37,127 bases of DNA from Methyloprofundus sp. Lineage in GTDB: Bacteria; Pseudomonadota; Gammaproteobacteria; Methylococcales; Methylomonadaceae. Positions within the stretch are counted from its first letter, which is position 1. Every line of letters starts with the position of its first letter. The position numbers and the translations under genes are program-made. The stretch is taken from the NCBI GenBank assembly GCA_028599115.1, contig JAQRMR010000009.1, positions 1 to 37,127 of the forward strand. Direction: 5' to 3'. The notes under the pieces are model-generated. The model did no database searches and was not told the origin of the DNA. It was given only the letters and a program-made list of their open reading frames with translations. Shown piece after piece: positions 17,858 to 27,891 of the stretch.

Positions 17858-18061
17858 ATGGCAACTGGTACAGTTAAGTGGTTTAACAACGCGAAAGGCT
17901 TTGGCTTTATTACACCTGATGAAGGTGGTGAAGATGTATTCGTACACTTTAGATCAATTATTGGTGATGGATTTAAATCATTAGAAGAAGATCAAAAAGT
18001 AAGCTTTGAGGTTGAAACAGGACCTAAAGGCTTACAGGCAACACAAGTTGAACCAAAATAA
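17858..18061 (+). CDS. Cold-shock domain protein (CspA family)
   Basis: This 67-residue single OB-fold protein binds single-stranded RNA/DNA and melts RNA structure. It shows [18 protein letters not shown] with RNP1 (KGFGFI) and RNP2 (VFVHF), and a typical acidic middle and C-terminus. GAGGA lies 12 bp before the ATG. A hairpin terminator follows, so the gene is monocistronic. Which Csp paralogue it is, and whether it is cold-inducible, cannot be told. Confidence 0.95.
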   Translation: MATGTVKWFNNAKGFGFITPDEGGEDVFVHFRSIIGDGFKSLEEDQKVSFEVETGPKGLQATQVEPK

Positions 18062-18081
18062 AAAGTAATCACTTTTTAGAG

Positions 18082-18113
18082 AATAGCCCCGTTTTATACG
18101 GGGTTATTTGTTT
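18082..18113 (+). terminator. Intrinsic terminator of the cold-shock gene
   Basis: CCCCGT (18087-18092) pairs with ACGGGG (18098-18103) around a 5-nt loop, and AATAG/TTATT (with one G-T pair) extends the stem to 11 bp. A T-rich tail follows. Confidence 0.88.
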
Positions 18114-18157
18114 CTATAGGCTTGAAAAATAGGTTAAATTTAGTTTTGGCAAATAAA

Positions 18158-18574
18158 ATGGAAACTCAAGAATTAAGAAAAGCGGGCTTAAAGGTGACTT
18201 TACCGCGTGTAAAAATTTTGGAGATTATGGAGCGTGAAACCAATAATCGCCATTTAAGTGCTGAACAAGTTTATAAAATTTTGTTAAGTGAAGATGAAGA
18301 TATTGGTTTAGCAACAATTTATCGTGTATTAACTCAATTTGAAGCCGCTGGTCTTGTGACGAGACATCATTTTGAGGGAGGAAACTCAGTCTTTGAGTTA
18401 AACAAAGGTAAACATCATGACCATGTCGTTTGCGTGAAATGTGGCAAAGTTGACGAGTTTACCGATGATGTGATTGAAGCGCGACAAAACAGCATTGCAG
18501 AGCAGTTAGGATATGAATTAACTGATCATAGTTTATACCTTTACGGCTTATGCCCTGATTGCAAAAACCTTTAA
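18158..18574 (+). CDS. fur: Ferric uptake regulator Fur
   Basis: Fur is an iron-responsive dimeric repressor. The frame is open back to a TTG at 18122, but ATG 18158 gives the standard N-terminus METQELRKAGLKVTLPRVKIL and 138 residues, the usual length. The winged-helix domain covers residues 1-80 (HLSAEQVYKIL and DIGLATIYRVLTQFEAAGLV). The dimerisation domain has the metal ligands of HHDHVVCVKCGKVDEF and the C-terminal CPDC pair, so structural zinc should be bound. It stands alone between the csp terminator and the lol genes. Only a weak ribosome-binding site is visible at 18158. Confidence 0.94.
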   Translation: METQELRKAGLKVTLPRVKILEIMERETNNRHLSAEQVYKILLSEDEDIGLATIYRVLTQFEAAGLVTRHHFEGGNSVFELNKGKHHDHVVCVKCGKVDEFTDDVIEARQNSIAEQLGYELTDHSLYLYGLCPDCKNL

Positions 18575-18607
18575 GAAGACATCCACTTTATTGGGAATCC
18601 ACAGCAT

Positions 18608-19855
18608 ATGTTCAAACCGCTTAGTTTATATATAGGCTTGCGCTACACTGGTGCTAAGCGTCGCACACAGTTTATTTCATTTATTACCTTAACATCCGTT
18701 TTAGGAATTGCCTTAGGCGTTACCGCACTCATTGTCGTTTTATCAGTCATGAATGGCTTCGAGGCAGAATTACGTCAGCGTATTTTAGGTATGACAGCAC
18801 ACTCAACCATTACTGAGCGCACAGGTGATTTAAGTAATTGGCAGGGGCTGCAAAATGTGGTTAAAGAGTATGAGCATGTAGAAGGAACGGCGCCTTTTGT
18901 GAAAGGGCAGGTAATGATTAATTCTGGCCGACGCGTTAGTGGTAGTTTATTGCGTGGCATCCTCCCCGGTGAAGAGTTAGCTGTTTCTGATGTGGGTGAA
19001 AAAATGAAAAAAGGTAGCTTAGAGCAGTTAGTGGCGGGGAAGTATCAAATTGTTTTAGGTGCTGAATTAGCAAGCTACTTAGGCACAAGTGTGGGAGAAA
19101 AAATAACCATTATCAGTCCTCAAGTAAACTCAACGCCTGCTGGTATTATTCCACGATTACGTCGGTTTACGGTGGTGGGTATTTTTGAAGTGGGTATGTA
19201 TGAATATGATCGTAATATGGCGATTATTCATATAGAAGATGCGAAAAAATTACTACGGCTAGGTGACAAAGTAACTGGCTTACGGCTTAAATTAGATGAC
19301 CTATTTGATGCGCCACAAATCACTTATGCCATCGCTCAAAAACTACGTGGGCAATTTTATGTTAGAGACTGGACGCAAGCGCATAGTAATTTCTTTCAAG
19401 CGATAAGAACAGAAAAGCGGGTTATGTTTATTATTTTATTGCTGATTGTTGCTGTCGCTGCATTTAATATTGTGTCGACCTTAGTGATGGTAGTCACGGA
19501 TAAAAAAGCAGATATAGCCATTTTAAAAACGCAAGGCCTAAGCCCAATGGCGGTCATGCGTATTTTTATTATATTAGGGGGTATTATTGGTCTTATTGGC
19601 ACTTTTCTCGGTACCGTGAGTGGCGTATTACTCGCGTTGAATGTTGAAACCATTGTGCCAGCCATTGAAGAATTCTTTGAGGTTAATTTTATGGCGGCCG
19701 ATGTTTACTATATAAGCTCATTGCCTTCCAAACTCGTTTGGGCTGATGTCATTGTGATTGCTGTTGTGGCTTTTAGCTTATCGCTATTGGCAACCTTATA
19801 CCCTGCATGGCAAGCATCTAGAGTTAATCCAGCGGAGGTGTTGCGCTATGAGTAA
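18608..19855 (+). CDS. lolC: Lipoprotein-releasing ABC transporter permease (LolC/LolE/LolF family)
   Basis: This 415-residue inner-membrane subunit helps extract outer-membrane lipoproteins and hand them to LolA. It has one N-terminal helix (about residues 22-45), a large periplasmic domain, and three C-terminal helices (about 270-290, 315-340 and 375-400) ending [11 protein letters not shown], the LolC/FtsX family layout. A proline-rich segment ([13 protein letters not shown]) sits where the LolC hook contacts LolA. lolD follows with an 8-bp overlap, and no second permease gene follows it. The protein may therefore work as a homodimer of the LolF type; if lolE lies elsewhere it is an ordinary LolC. 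Confidence 0.92.
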   Translation: MFKPLSLYIGLRYTGAKRRTQFISFITLTSVLGIALGVTALIVVLSVMNGFEAELRQRILGMTAHSTITERTGDLSNWQGLQNVVKEYEHVEGTAPFVKGQVMINSGRRVSGSLLRGILPGEELAVSDVGEKMKKGSLEQLVAGKYQIVLGAELASYLGTSVGEKITIISPQVNSTPAGIIPRLRRFTVVGIFEVGMYEYDRNMAIIHIEDAKKLLRLGDKVTGLRLKLDDLFDAPQITYAIAQKLRGQFYVRDWTQAHSNFFQAIRTEKRVMFIILLLIVAVAAFNIVSTLVMVVTDKKADIAILKTQGLSPMAVMRIFIILGGIIGLIGTFLGTVSGVLLALNVETIVPAIEEFFEVNFMAADVYYISSLPSKLVWADVIVIAVVAFSLSLLATLYPAWQASRVNPAEVLRYE

Positions 19856-20528
19856 AAAAATAATTTTAAAGTGTGAGCAGCTAACTAAACGCTATCAACA
19901 AGGTGACTTGGATGTTGATGTTTTAAAGGGTGTTGATTTTGCCGTTGCAGAAGGTGAGCGTGTTGCCATTATGGGTAGTTCGGGTTCCGGTAAAAGTACC
20001 TTGTTGCATTTGTTGGGTGGTTTGGAAAAGCCAAGTAGTGGCTTAATTGAACTAGAAGGGACTAATTTAAATAAAGTACGCCAAGCGAAATTATCTAAAT
20101 TACGCAATCGTTCATTAGGATTTATTTATCAGTTTCATCATTTATTAGGTGAATTTACAGTTTTAGAAAATGTAGCGATGCCAGCTTTGATTGGCGGAGA
20201 TTCAGTTAGCGCAGCAGCAGAAAAAGCAGAAGCTATCTTAAAAAGGGTCGGATTAGCACATAGAGTTGGACATAAGCCTGGTGAATTATCGGGCGGTGAG
20301 CGGCAACGTGTTGCGATAGCTCGGGCTTTGATTAATAAACCTAAATGTATTTTAGCGGATGAACCAACCGGCAATCTAGATAGTAAAACAGCAGAAAGTA
20401 TTTATGAGCTGATGCTAGAATTAAATCAGGAGTTTAATATCAGCTTTTTAATTGTAACCCATGATGCTGCACTAGCGAAGCGTATGGATCGGGTGTTGCA
20501 TATGTCAGATGGTTTGATCGTTAGTTAG
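19848..20528 (+). CDS. lolD: Lipoprotein-releasing ABC transporter ATP-binding protein LolD
   Basis: LolD is the ATPase that drives release of lipoproteins from the inner membrane. It has Walker [12 protein letters not shown], the Q-loop region, signature [15 protein letters not shown], Walker [13 protein letters not shown] and switch His in IVTHD. ATG 19848 is chosen because AGCGGAGG lies 8 bp upstream and the protein then starts [20 protein letters not shown], typical of LolD (226 residues). The longer open frame back to 19758 lies inside the permease gene. The 8-bp overlap implies coupled translation. Confidence 0.95.
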   Translation: MSKKIILKCEQLTKRYQQGDLDVDVLKGVDFAVAEGERVAIMGSSGSGKSTLLHLLGGLEKPSSGLIELEGTNLNKVRQAKLSKLRNRSLGFIYQFHHLLGEFTVLENVAMPALIGGDSVSAAAEKAEAILKRVGLAHRVGHKPGELSGGERQRVAIARALINKPKCILADEPTGNLDSKTAESIYELMLELNQEFNISFLIVTHDAALAKRMDRVLHMSDGLIVS

Positions 20529-20583
20529 TATTGATGCTTTACTTTGCCGCTTAAAATATCCAGTAAACTTAGGAGTATGAAAA

Positions 20584-20946
20584 ATGATCAAATTCGTTAT
20601 GTGTTTAACACGACGCTCAGGTATGACTCGCGAAGAATTCAAAGAGTATTGGCTGAATAAGCATGGTCCATTCTTTATGAGCAATGCTGATGCAATGGGT
20701 GCAAAGAAATATGTACAGTCACACACAATAGATACACCTTTGAATGAAGGTTTAAGAGCTTCTAGAGGAATGCAGCCTGAATATGATGGTGTTGCTGAGG
20801 TTTGGTTTGAATCAGAAGAAGCGCTGATGGTGGGAATGAGTTCTCCAGAGGGACAGAAGTTAGCTGCAGCGTTACTAGAAGATGAAGGAAATTTTATTGA
20901 TCACTCAAAGTCCTCCGCATTTATTGTTGATGAGCATAAGTTCTAA
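20584..20946 (+). CDS. EthD-domain protein
   Basis: This 120-residue protein has the EthD-type dimeric alpha/beta barrel pattern: MIKFVMCLTRRSGMTREEFKEYWLNKHGPF at the start and a second half with GVAEVWFESEEALMVGMSSPEG. EthD itself is linked to ether degradation in actinobacteria, but most family members are small stress or catabolism proteins of unknown role. The neighbours give no pathway clue. It is followed by a strong hairpin, so it is likely monocistronic or the last gene after lolCD (55 bp gap). Confidence 0.82.
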   Translation: MIKFVMCLTRRSGMTREEFKEYWLNKHGPFFMSNADAMGAKKYVQSHTIDTPLNEGLRASRGMQPEYDGVAEVWFESEEALMVGMSSPEGQKLAAALLEDEGNFIDHSKSSAFIVDEHKF

Positions 20947-20967
20947 GTGGCTAATAATTGACTTTAC

Positions 20968-21008
20968 CTAACTCATCCCTTGCATAAAAGTATGCAGAGA
21001 TGAGTTAG
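20968..21008. terminator. Long hairpin between the EthD gene and purF
   Basis: CTAACTCATC pairs with GATGAGTTAG (10 bp), and inside it TGCATA pairs with TATGCA around AAAG. The two genes are convergent, so it probably ends transcription from both sides. A T-rich stretch follows on the plus strand (CTTTATTT). Confidence 0.7.
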
Positions 21009-21070
21009 GGCTTTATTTAAGGTATCAAATGTCTGCCTTTTCTATCAGCTGAGTTAACTTTGAGATAAGT

Positions 21071-22579
21071 TTAGTATGAATTATGCATATCTATAATTTC
21101 TGTTTCAGCGATTTTCTCTGCTTGGGCTGAGTCATTACGTAAGTCTTCGATGTGTTGCAAGTAAGCTTCGTCTATATCACCTGTAATATAGTCATGATCA
21201 AAGCACGAAGTATCAAAGTGTTTGATTTCTGGATTACCTTTGCTAACCGCATCAACTAAATCTACTAAGTCTTGATAAATCATTTTATCAGCACCAATGG
21301 CGACACCAATCTCTTCTTCATTACGGTTATGTGCAACAAGTTCAGTAACAGCCGGCATATCGATACCGTAAACATTGGGGTAGCGTACAGCAGGAGCAGC
21401 AGAAGCAAAATAAACATTTTTTGCACCTGCATCACGAGCCATTTTAATGATTTGCTCTGATGTAGTACCACGAACAATAGAATCATCCACTAATAAAACA
21501 TTTTTGCCTTCGAACTCTAAATCAATCGCATTAAGTTTTTGACGCACTGATTTTTTGCGCATCTGTTGGCCTGGCATAATAAAAGTCCGGCCGATATAAC
21601 GGTTTTTTATAAAACCTTCGCGAAATTTAACACCTAAAGTATTTGCCATTTGTAGTGCAGAAGTACGGCTAGTATCAGGGATAGGAATAATGACATCAAT
21701 ATCATGATCGGGCCATTCTTTAAGTATTTTTTCAGCTAGTTTATCACCCATGCGCAAACGTGCTTTATAAACAGAAATATTATCTATAATTGAATCTGGA
21801 CGAGCAAAATAAACATACTCAAAAATACATGGGCAATGATCTGTTTTTTCGGCACATTGTTGGGTGTGTAAATCGCCTGATTCAGAGATGAAAACAGCTT
21901 CACCTGGGTCTAAATCTCGGGTGACTTTAAAGCCTAATGAATCTAAAGCAACACTCTCGGAGGCAATCATAAATTCAGAACCTTGTTCTGATTTTCTTTC
22001 GCCAAAGATAATAGGGCGAATGCCATTAGGGTCTCTAAAGGCAAGGATGCCGATATTAGGAATCATAATAACAACAGCATAAGCGCCTTTGCAGCGGCGA
22101 TGTACGCCCTCAACGGCTTTAAATAGATCATCTTTATCAAGGTCTAATTTGCCCAATTGCTGTAATTCATGAGCAAAAATATTTAATAGCACTTCGGAGT
22201 CAGAATTGGTATTAAGGTGGCGTTGATCTTCAATAAATAAAGCTTTTTTAAGCTGCTTAGTATTGGTTAAATTGCCATTATGAGCCAGAGTGATGCCAAA
22301 AGGGGAGTTAACATAAAAGGGCTGTGCTTCAGAAGAGCTAGAGCTGCCTGCTGTTGGGTAACGAGCGTGAGCAATACCCATTTTGCCACGCAATTTCATC
22401 ATTTGTTCGGTGCTGAAGACATCACGAGTTAAACCGTTATCTTTGCGTAGGTGTAAACGCCCATTTTCACAGGTGACAATGCCTGCTGCATCTTGTCCTC
22501 TGTGTTGTAACACAGTCAATGCATCATAAAGGTCTTGGTTTACATTTTGATGGGAGACAATTCCCGCAATACCACACAT
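21071..22579 (-). CDS. purF: Amidophosphoribosyltransferase
   Basis: PurF catalyses the first committed step of purine synthesis, forming phosphoribosylamine from PRPP and glutamine. The 502-residue protein begins [10 protein letters not shown], so Cys2 is the N-terminal nucleophile of the glutaminase domain (residues 2 to about 240). Supporting motifs are [21 protein letters not shown] and LAHNGNLTN. The phosphoribosyltransferase domain has the PRPP loop [15 protein letters not shown]. No propeptide precedes Cys2, as in the E. coli-type enzyme. It is the last gene of the long minus-strand block, 24 bp after cvpA. Confidence 0.97.
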   Translation of the reverse strand: MCGIAGIVSHQNVNQDLYDALTVLQHRGQDAAGIVTCENGRLHLRKDNGLTRDVFSTEQMMKLRGKMGIAHARYPTAGSSSSSEAQPFYVNSPFGITLAHNGNLTNTKQLKKALFIEDQRHLNTNSDSEVLLNIFAHELQQLGKLDLDKDDLFKAVEGVHRRCKGAYAVVIMIPNIGILAFRDPNGIRPIIFGERKSEQGSEFMIASESVALDSLGFKVTRDLDPGEAVFISESGDLHTQQCAEKTDHCPCIFEYVYFARPDSIIDNISVYKARLRMGDKLAEKILKEWPDHDIDVIIPIPDTSRTSALQMANTLGVKFREGFIKNRYIGRTFIMPGQQMRKKSVRQKLNAIDLEFEGKNVLLVDDSIVRGTTSEQIIKMARDAGAKNVYFASAAPAVRYPNVYGIDMPAVTELVAHNRNEEEIGVAIGADKMIYQDLVDLVDAVSKGNPEIKHFDTSCFDHDYITGDIDEAYLQHIEDLRNDSAQAEKIAETEIIDMHNSY

Positions 22580-22603
22580 GTTACTTCCTAAGGTTGTAAA
22601 TTA

Positions 22604-23092
22604 TTAATAGTTAACTGAATTAGCAAGGTTATCAGGGATATGAGAGCGTAACCAAATTGCTGTTGATTGAAAATGGGGCAATAATTGAGATTCTTTCCAC
22701 CAAGGTTCGTTAGGTAATGACGTTAGCCCTGCTAGCATAACCACGACGACCACAATAAAAGCGCCGCGGACAATACCGAAAATTAATCCTGCAAAGCGAT
22801 CCGTGCCTGTGAGGCCTGTTTTGCTGACTAAAGCACTGAGTAGGTAGTTTATAATTGCGCCGACAATCAGTGTTAGAATGAATAGGCCGACAAAAGCTGT
22901 CGCCATGCGGACACTTTCCATACTGATAGCATCAACCAGTAAATTAGCTAAAGGTGAGCTGAAAGTAAAGGCAACCCAAGAAGCGACAGCCCAAGTGACC
23001 AGAGCAAAAGCTTCTCTAATAAGGCCACGAAATAAGCCAATAACGAGAGAAATACTGATTAAGCCAATAATTGAGTAGTCTATCCAAATCAT
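22604..23092 (-). CDS. cvpA: CvpA family membrane protein
   Basis: This 162-residue inner-membrane protein has four hydrophobic segments and the family opening WIDYSIIGLISISLVIGLFRGLIREAF. GTDRFAGLIFGIVRGAFIVV is also characteristic. CvpA was named for colicin V production and is now linked to envelope homeostasis; its molecular role is unknown. It sits 8 bp after the SPOR gene and 24 bp before purF, the classical order. Confidence 0.93.
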   Translation of the reverse strand: MIWIDYSIIGLISISLVIGLFRGLIREAFALVTWAVASWVAFTFSSPLANLLVDAISMESVRMATAFVGLFILTLIVGAIINYLLSALVSKTGLTGTDRFAGLIFGIVRGAFIVVVVVMLAGLTSLPNEPWWKESQLLPHFQSTAIWLRSHIPDNLANSVNY

Positions 23093-23100
23093 TTTGCTAC

Positions 23101-23604
23101 CTATTTAGAAATTAAAAGGGTTTTTGCATTAAATGTTTTTTCTAAGCGTTGCTGTGTTTTTAAAGCAATATCATGGCCAAGCTCTGGGCCTACGAACAGA
23201 CGGTAACTTGTACCATTTTTAGATTTAATTGGGGTGACGTAGGCAGTGAATTTCTGTTGGCGTAGCCTATCTTTAAATTCATTCGCATTTGTCTTGGAAT
23301 TAAAGCTGCCTACCTGAATAACATAGCTTTTTAAATGTTCGTCGGTGGAAGGCGCTATGGATTTTTCTTGCTGTAAATTGATTTGTGCTAGTTTATCTGT
23401 AGAAATAACCGCTTCGTGTGATTGTGGAATATCGGCAATTAATTCAGCCATCTGATTGCTTGCTTGCCCTGGAATGAGTAATTCATTATTACTTTGGTTA
23501 TCAGCATCCATAATTGGGTCATCAAATAACATAGGGATAAAGATAGCCGCTAAAGCGGTTATAACAATAGCACCAACAATGCGGTGTTTAAGTGATTCGT
23601 TCAT
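23101..23604 (-). CDS. dedD: SPOR-domain protein (DedD-like)
   Basis: This 167-residue single-pass protein has a short cytoplasmic N-terminus and a transmembrane helix (about residues 9-26, VGAIVITALAAIFIPMLF). A low-complexity periplasmic linker follows, then a C-terminal SPOR domain (about residues 88-165, SYVIQVGSFNSKTNANEFKDRLRQQKF…YRLFVGPE). SPOR domains bind denuded glycan strands at the division septum. The start overlaps the folC stop by 4 bp. Confidence 0.9.
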   Translation of the reverse strand: MNESLKHRIVGAIVITALAAIFIPMLFDDPIMDADNQSNNELLIPGQASNQMAELIADIPQSHEAVISTDKLAQINLQQEKSIAPSTDEHLKSYVIQVGSFNSKTNANEFKDRLRQQKFTAYVTPIKSKNGTSYRLFVGPELGHDIALKTQQRLEKTFNAKTLLISK

Positions 23605-24893
23605 GATGAAGTGTCCTGCTTTTTGTTAGCTTGCGCAAGGTATTCTGAGACTAGAAAAAAAGATCCAAATATGACTAAGAGTCCTTGGTTGTTTTCAGCC
23701 ATTTTTTTTGCAGTCTGAAACGTTTTAGAAAAGCTAGGAAACCCCGTGCTTATTTGGGTAATGTGATTGTTTTGAAAAATTTCTTTTGTATCAGATTCTT
23801 TGTTTGTTCTTGGGTTATTAACCGGTGAAATATACCAGTGCTGTACTTTATTTTGCATTAATGTGACCACTGACTGCATATCTTTATCACTCATCATATT
23901 AAAAATGGCATAAACAGGCAGGTCTGTAAATTCAGCATTTAGATAGTCTAGCAAAGCCTCAGCTGCTTGGGGGTTATGGCTTACATCTAATAAAATAGGG
24001 GCGCTATTTTCTGCTTCAATTAATTGAAAACGACCAGGAACATAGGCATTTTTTAAGCCTGTATAAATAGCTGCATCGGAGACAGAAATTTTATCTTGTA
24101 AGCTTTCAACAGCCATTAGCGAGGTTGAAGCATTACGAAATTGGTGCTCACCCTTTAAATTGGGTAGCGGCAATTGCTCACGTTTCTTGCTGTTAGATTG
24201 CCAAGTCCAGTATTGAGATGATTTTTGATAAGAAAAATGCTGGTTAATCAGTAGAAGTTGAGCATCAATTTTCTGTGCGCAATCAGTTAAAGATTGTGGC
24301 GGGTCTATATCACCGACAATAGCAGGGCAGTGCGGGCGAAAAACTCCAGATTTTTCAATAGCAATGGCTGTGCGGGTATCCCCTAACCAATCGGTATGAT
24401 CAATACAAATGCTGGTAATGATAGAAGCATCTGCATCAATAATATTCACCGCGTCTAAGCGCCCACCCAAACCTACTTCGAGTAACTGTATATCTAAATT
24501 GGAGCGAGAAAATATATCTAAAGCTGCCAGTGTGCTAAATTCAAAATAACTAAGTGAGGTTTCATCTCGAACAGCTTCTATGCGCTCAAAAGCTTGGCAA
24601 AGTACCTCATCAGAAACGGTTTGGTTATTGATTTTAATCCGTTCGTTGTACTTTAAAATATGGGGTGAAGTATAAGACCCCACTTTAAAGCCTTGTGCGC
24701 GATAAATGGCTTCTAAAAAAGCAATGGTTGAACCTTTGCCATTAGTCCCGGCAACGGTAATAGTTATCGGCTGTTTTTTCTCTGGATTAAGCGCGTGAAA
24801 TACTTTCTTAGCTCTATGCAAGCCTAAGTCAATGCTTTGAGGGTGAAGACCTTCTTGCCAGTGTAGCCAGTCTTTTAAAGTGTCAAAGTGCAT
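23601..24893 (-). CDS. folC: Bifunctional dihydrofolate synthase / folylpolyglutamate synthase
   Basis: FolC joins glutamate to dihydropteroate and extends the glutamate tail of folates. The 430-residue Mur-ligase-like enzyme has the P-loop VAGTNGKGST (residues 47-56), the omega-loop region YTSPHILKYNERI, LEVGLGGRLDAVN and HTDWLGDT. A C-terminal domain follows with LDVSHNPQAAEALL. It lies 90 bp downstream of accD with a hairpin in between, and overlaps the SPOR gene by 4 bp. Confidence 0.96.
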   Translation of the reverse strand: MHFDTLKDWLHWQEGLHPQSIDLGLHRAKKVFHALNPEKKQPITITVAGTNGKGSTIAFLEAIYRAQGFKVGSYTSPHILKYNERIKINNQTVSDEVLCQAFERIEAVRDETSLSYFEFSTLAALDIFSRSNLDIQLLEVGLGGRLDAVNIIDADASIITSICIDHTDWLGDTRTAIAIEKSGVFRPHCPAIVGDIDPPQSLTDCAQKIDAQLLLINQHFSYQKSSQYWTWQSNSKKREQLPLPNLKGEHQFRNASTSLMAVESLQDKISVSDAAIYTGLKNAYVPGRFQLIEAENSAPILLDVSHNPQAAEALLDYLNAEFTDLPVYAIFNMMSDKDMQSVVTLMQNKVQHWYISPVNNPRTNKESDTKEIFQNNHITQISTGFPSFSKTFQTAKKMAENNQGLLVIFGSFFLVSEYLAQANKKQDTSS

Positions 24894-24934
24894 AGTATAA
24901 GAATATTTTTATCAATGGCTTATGGTGATATTTT

Positions 24935-24970
24935 TTATAAAACCTATAGCTTTAGGAATAGGTTTTATAA
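24935..24970 (-). terminator. Hairpin between accD and folC
   Basis: TTATAAAACCTAT and ATAGGTTTTATAA are perfect 13-bp inverted repeats with a 10-nt loop. There is no T-run on the minus strand after the stem (A-rich instead), so it may slow or process the message more than terminate it. It lies inside the trp-acc-fol-pur block and could set the ratio of upstream to downstream genes. Confidence 0.5.
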
Positions 24971-24983
24971 AGTGTGCCGTATA

Positions 24984-25859
24984 TTAAGCCGCTGCTTTAT
25001 TAGCTGTCAGTATATCTAAGACAGAGGCAATTTCTGCACGCATATTTCGACGATCAATAATCATATCAATCGCCCCATGTTCCTGAAGGAATTCGCTACG
25101 TTGAAAGCCTTCAGGCAGTGTTTCACGAACCGTTTGTTCAATCACACGTGGGCCAGCAAAACCAATTAAAGCTTCAGGTTCTGCGACATTTAAATCGCCT
25201 AACATGGCTAAACTAGCAGAAACACCACCCATTGTTGGGTCTGTCATAAATGAAATATAAGGGATATGGGCCGCTGCAAGTTTAGTCAGTGCCGCACTGG
25301 TTTTAGTCATTTGAAATAAAGAAAATAATGACTCTTGCATACGTGCACCGCCGCTGGCCGTGAAAACGACAAAAGGAGCGCCAATTTCAATACTTTTGTT
25401 AACACCGCGAACAAAGCGCTCACCTACAACTGAGCCCATTGAACCGCCCATAAAGCTGAAATCAAATGCAGCAACAACAATAGGTTTACCCTGTAGAGTA
25501 CCGTGCATAACGATTAAAGCATCATTTTCTTTGCTTTTCTTTTGTGCTTGTGAAATGCGGTCTTTGTATTTTTTGCTATCTTTAAATTTTAATGGATCGG
25601 TTGGCTTTAAGTTTCCACCTATCTCTTCACGGTTTTCAGCATCTAAAAATAGATCAAGACGGCGACGAGCACCGATGCGCATGTGGAAATCACATTTAGG
25701 GCAAACACTGGCATTTTTTTCTAATTCACTGGTGTAGAGAATAGCGTTACAGCTAGTACATTTGTGCCATAGGCCTTCAGGGATAGCATTTTTTTTAGTA
25801 TTAGTATCTGTTTCTTTTTTTATAATAGTCGAAGGGACTAGTTTTTCAAACCAACTCAT
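24984..25859 (-). CDS. accD: Acetyl-CoA carboxylase carboxyltransferase subunit beta
   Basis: AccD is the beta subunit of the carboxyltransferase that makes malonyl-CoA for fatty-acid synthesis. The 291-residue protein has the N-terminal zinc ribbon with Cys34, Cys37, Cys53 and Cys56 (CTSC…CPKC). The carboxyltransferase domain follows with [36 protein letters not shown] and [16 protein letters not shown]. It sits 14 bp after trpA, the order found in many gammaproteobacteria. Confidence 0.97.
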   Translation of the reverse strand: MSWFEKLVPSTIIKKETDTNTKKNAIPEGLWHKCTSCNAILYTSELEKNASVCPKCDFHMRIGARRRLDLFLDAENREEIGGNLKPTDPLKFKDSKKYKDRISQAQKKSKENDALIVMHGTLQGKPIVVAAFDFSFMGGSMGSVVGERFVRGVNKSIEIGAPFVVFTASGGARMQESLFSLFQMTKTSAALTKLAAAHIPYISFMTDPTMGGVSASLAMLGDLNVAEPEALIGFAGPRVIEQTVRETLPEGFQRSEFLQEHGAIDMIIDRRNMRAEIASVLDILTANKAAA

Positions 25860-25873
25860 TATTTGCTCCGTCT

Positions 25874-26683
25874 TTAAACCTGTTCATCCATTGCAGTACG
25901 CATGGATTGTAATAAATCAATGATTTCTTTTTTTGCTTTTTCAGGGTTATCCAAATTAGCTTCTACTTTACTAATTAAAGCACTTCCAACAACAACGGCA
26001 TCACCGAACGCAGAAATAGTTTTCGCTGTTTCTGCTTCTTTAATACCAAAGCCAATCGCAACAGGTATTTTTGTATTAGCGCGAATCAGTTGTAGTTTGC
26101 GTTCTACATCTGCAGTGTCTAAATGACCCGCGCCCGTAATACCTTTAACAGATACATAATAAAGAAAACCACTGCCTACTGCATCCATTTTTTTAATTCT
26201 TGACTCTGCACTGTTGGGTGCGAGCAGAAAAATTTGATCAATATTATGAGTATTCAGTAATGCAGCGCAATCTGCCGCTTCTTCGGGGGGTAAGTCAACG
26301 GTTAAAACACCATCAATACCCGCCTTATTAGCAGCATCGGCAAATGCTTCATAACCCATTGCTTCTACGGGGTTTGCATAGCCCATAAGAACGATAGGTG
26401 TTGTTTGGTTGGTTTGTCTGAATTCGGCAGCAATTTTTAAGGTGCGACGTAAACTCATTTTATGGGCTAATGCACGCTCACTGGCACGTTGAATAACTGG
26501 GCCATCAGCCATCGGGTCTGAAAAAGGCACGCCTAATTCAATGATGTCCGCACCAGCTTCGACCATGGCATGCATTAGAGGAACAGTGAATTCAGGGTTA
26601 GGGTCGCCCGCTGTCACAAAAGGGATTAGCGCCTTACGGCCTGTTTTTTTAAAATCAGCAAAAACAGTTTCTAAACGGCTCAT
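25874..26683 (-). CDS. trpA: Tryptophan synthase alpha subunit
   Basis: TrpA cleaves indole-3-glycerol phosphate to indole and glyceraldehyde-3-phosphate and channels the indole to TrpB. The 269-residue TIM barrel has catalytic Glu49 ([12 protein letters not shown]) and Asp60 (MADGPVIQ). [12 protein letters not shown] and [11 protein letters not shown] mark the phosphate-binding loops. The start overlaps the trpB stop by 4 bp. Confidence 0.97.
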   Translation of the reverse strand: MSRLETVFADFKKTGRKALIPFVTAGDPNPEFTVPLMHAMVEAGADIIELGVPFSDPMADGPVIQRASERALAHKMSLRRTLKIAAEFRQTNQTTPIVLMGYANPVEAMGYEAFADAANKAGIDGVLTVDLPPEEAADCAALLNTHNIDQIFLLAPNSAESRIKKMDAVGSGFLYYVSVKGITGAGHLDTADVERKLQLIRANTKIPVAIGFGIKEAETAKTISAFGDAVVVGSALISKVEANLDNPEKAKKEIIDLLQSMRTAMDEQV

Positions 26684-27891
26684 ATTTTAATTCCTTCACG
26701 TTCTGCCATTGTATGCATATCTTTATCACCACGGCCTGATAAATTAACAATGATGATTTCATCAGTTTTCATTGTGGGTGCTAGTTTTAAAGTGTACGCC
26801 ATTGCATGGCTAGACTCTAAGGCAGGGATGATGCCTTCTAATTTAGTCAGCGCATGAAAGCCTTCTAAAGCTTCTTCATCTGTCACGCTAACATAATCAG
26901 CGCGGCCTATATCATTTAGCCAAGCGTGCTCAGGACCAACGCCAGGGTAATCTAAACCGGCTGAAATGGAATGCGTTTCAATAATTTCGCCATCATCATC
27001 TTCAATTAAATAAGTACGGTTGCCATGTAAAACACCCGGGCGACCTGCACAGATAGCAGCAGAATGTCGGCCTGTTTCTATACCATCACCAGCAGCTTCA
27101 ACACCAAACATTTTAACGTCGGTATCATTAATAAAGGGGTGAAATAAACCGATAGCATTTGAGCCACCGCCAATACAAGCGATTAAGGCATCAGGTAATT
27201 TTCCGGCTTGAGTTAAACACTGTTCGCGCGCTTCACGGCCGATAATCGCTTGAAATTCGCGTACCATCTCAGGATAAGGTGCAGGGCCAGCAACTGTGCC
27301 AATAATATAAAAAGTATTATCAACATTAGTCACCCAATCACGAATGGCTTCGTTAAGTGCGTCTTTTAAAGTTTTAGAGCCAGAGCTAACAGAAACAACT
27401 TTAGCACCTAATAATTGCATACGATAAACATTGAGAGCTTGGCGAGCAATATCAACAGCGCCCATATAAACGACACATTCTAAACCTAAACGAGCACAAA
27501 CAGTTGCGGTTGCAACACCGTGTTGCCCTGCGCCTGTTTCAGCAATAATACGGGTTTTTCCCATACGCTTAGCTAATAAAATTTGGCCAATCGTATTGTT
27601 GATTTTATGTGCGCCCGTGTGATTTAAATCTTCACGTTTTAGATAAATTTGCGCACCACCGAGTTCTTTGCTCCAGCGTTCTGCATGATAAAGTGGAGAA
27701 GGGCGGCCAACATAGTGCTGGAAGTCTTTATCCAATTCAGCCATAAAATCAGGGTCAGTCATATACTGATCGTAAGCTGTTTGTAGTTCCTCTACTGCTG
27801 GAATTAAAGTTTCCGCAATAAATATTCCGCCATAAGGGCCAAAATGTCCCCGTTCATCGGGCATATTGTAAGAATTAGTTGTGTCTGTCAC
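26680..27891 (-). CDS. trpB: Tryptophan synthase beta subunit
   Basis: TrpB condenses indole with serine to make tryptophan using PLP. The 403-residue protein has Lys96 in [11 protein letters not shown] as the PLP Schiff base, the [11 protein letters not shown] motif with the catalytic Glu, and the phosphate-cup [10 protein letters not shown]. It is the TrpB1 type that partners with TrpA. The trpF stop lies 17 bp inside the start of this gene and trpA overlaps its end, so trpF-trpB-trpA should be translated in a coupled manner. Confidence 0.97.
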   Translation of the reverse strand: MTDTTNSYNMPDERGHFGPYGGIFIAETLIPAVEELQTAYDQYMTDPDFMAELDKDFQHYVGRPSPLYHAERWSKELGGAQIYLKREDLNHTGAHKINNTIGQILLAKRMGKTRIIAETGAGQHGVATATVCARLGLECVVYMGAVDIARQALNVYRMQLLGAKVVSVSSGSKTLKDALNEAIRDWVTNVDNTFYIIGTVAGPAPYPEMVREFQAIIGREAREQCLTQAGKLPDALIACIGGGSNAIGLFHPFINDTDVKMFGVEAAGDGIETGRHSAAICAGRPGVLHGNRTYLIEDDDGEIIETHSISAGLDYPGVGPEHAWLNDIGRADYVSVTDEEALEGFHALTKLEGIIPALESSHAMAYTLKLAPTMKTDEIIIVNLSGRGDKDMHTMAEREGIKI

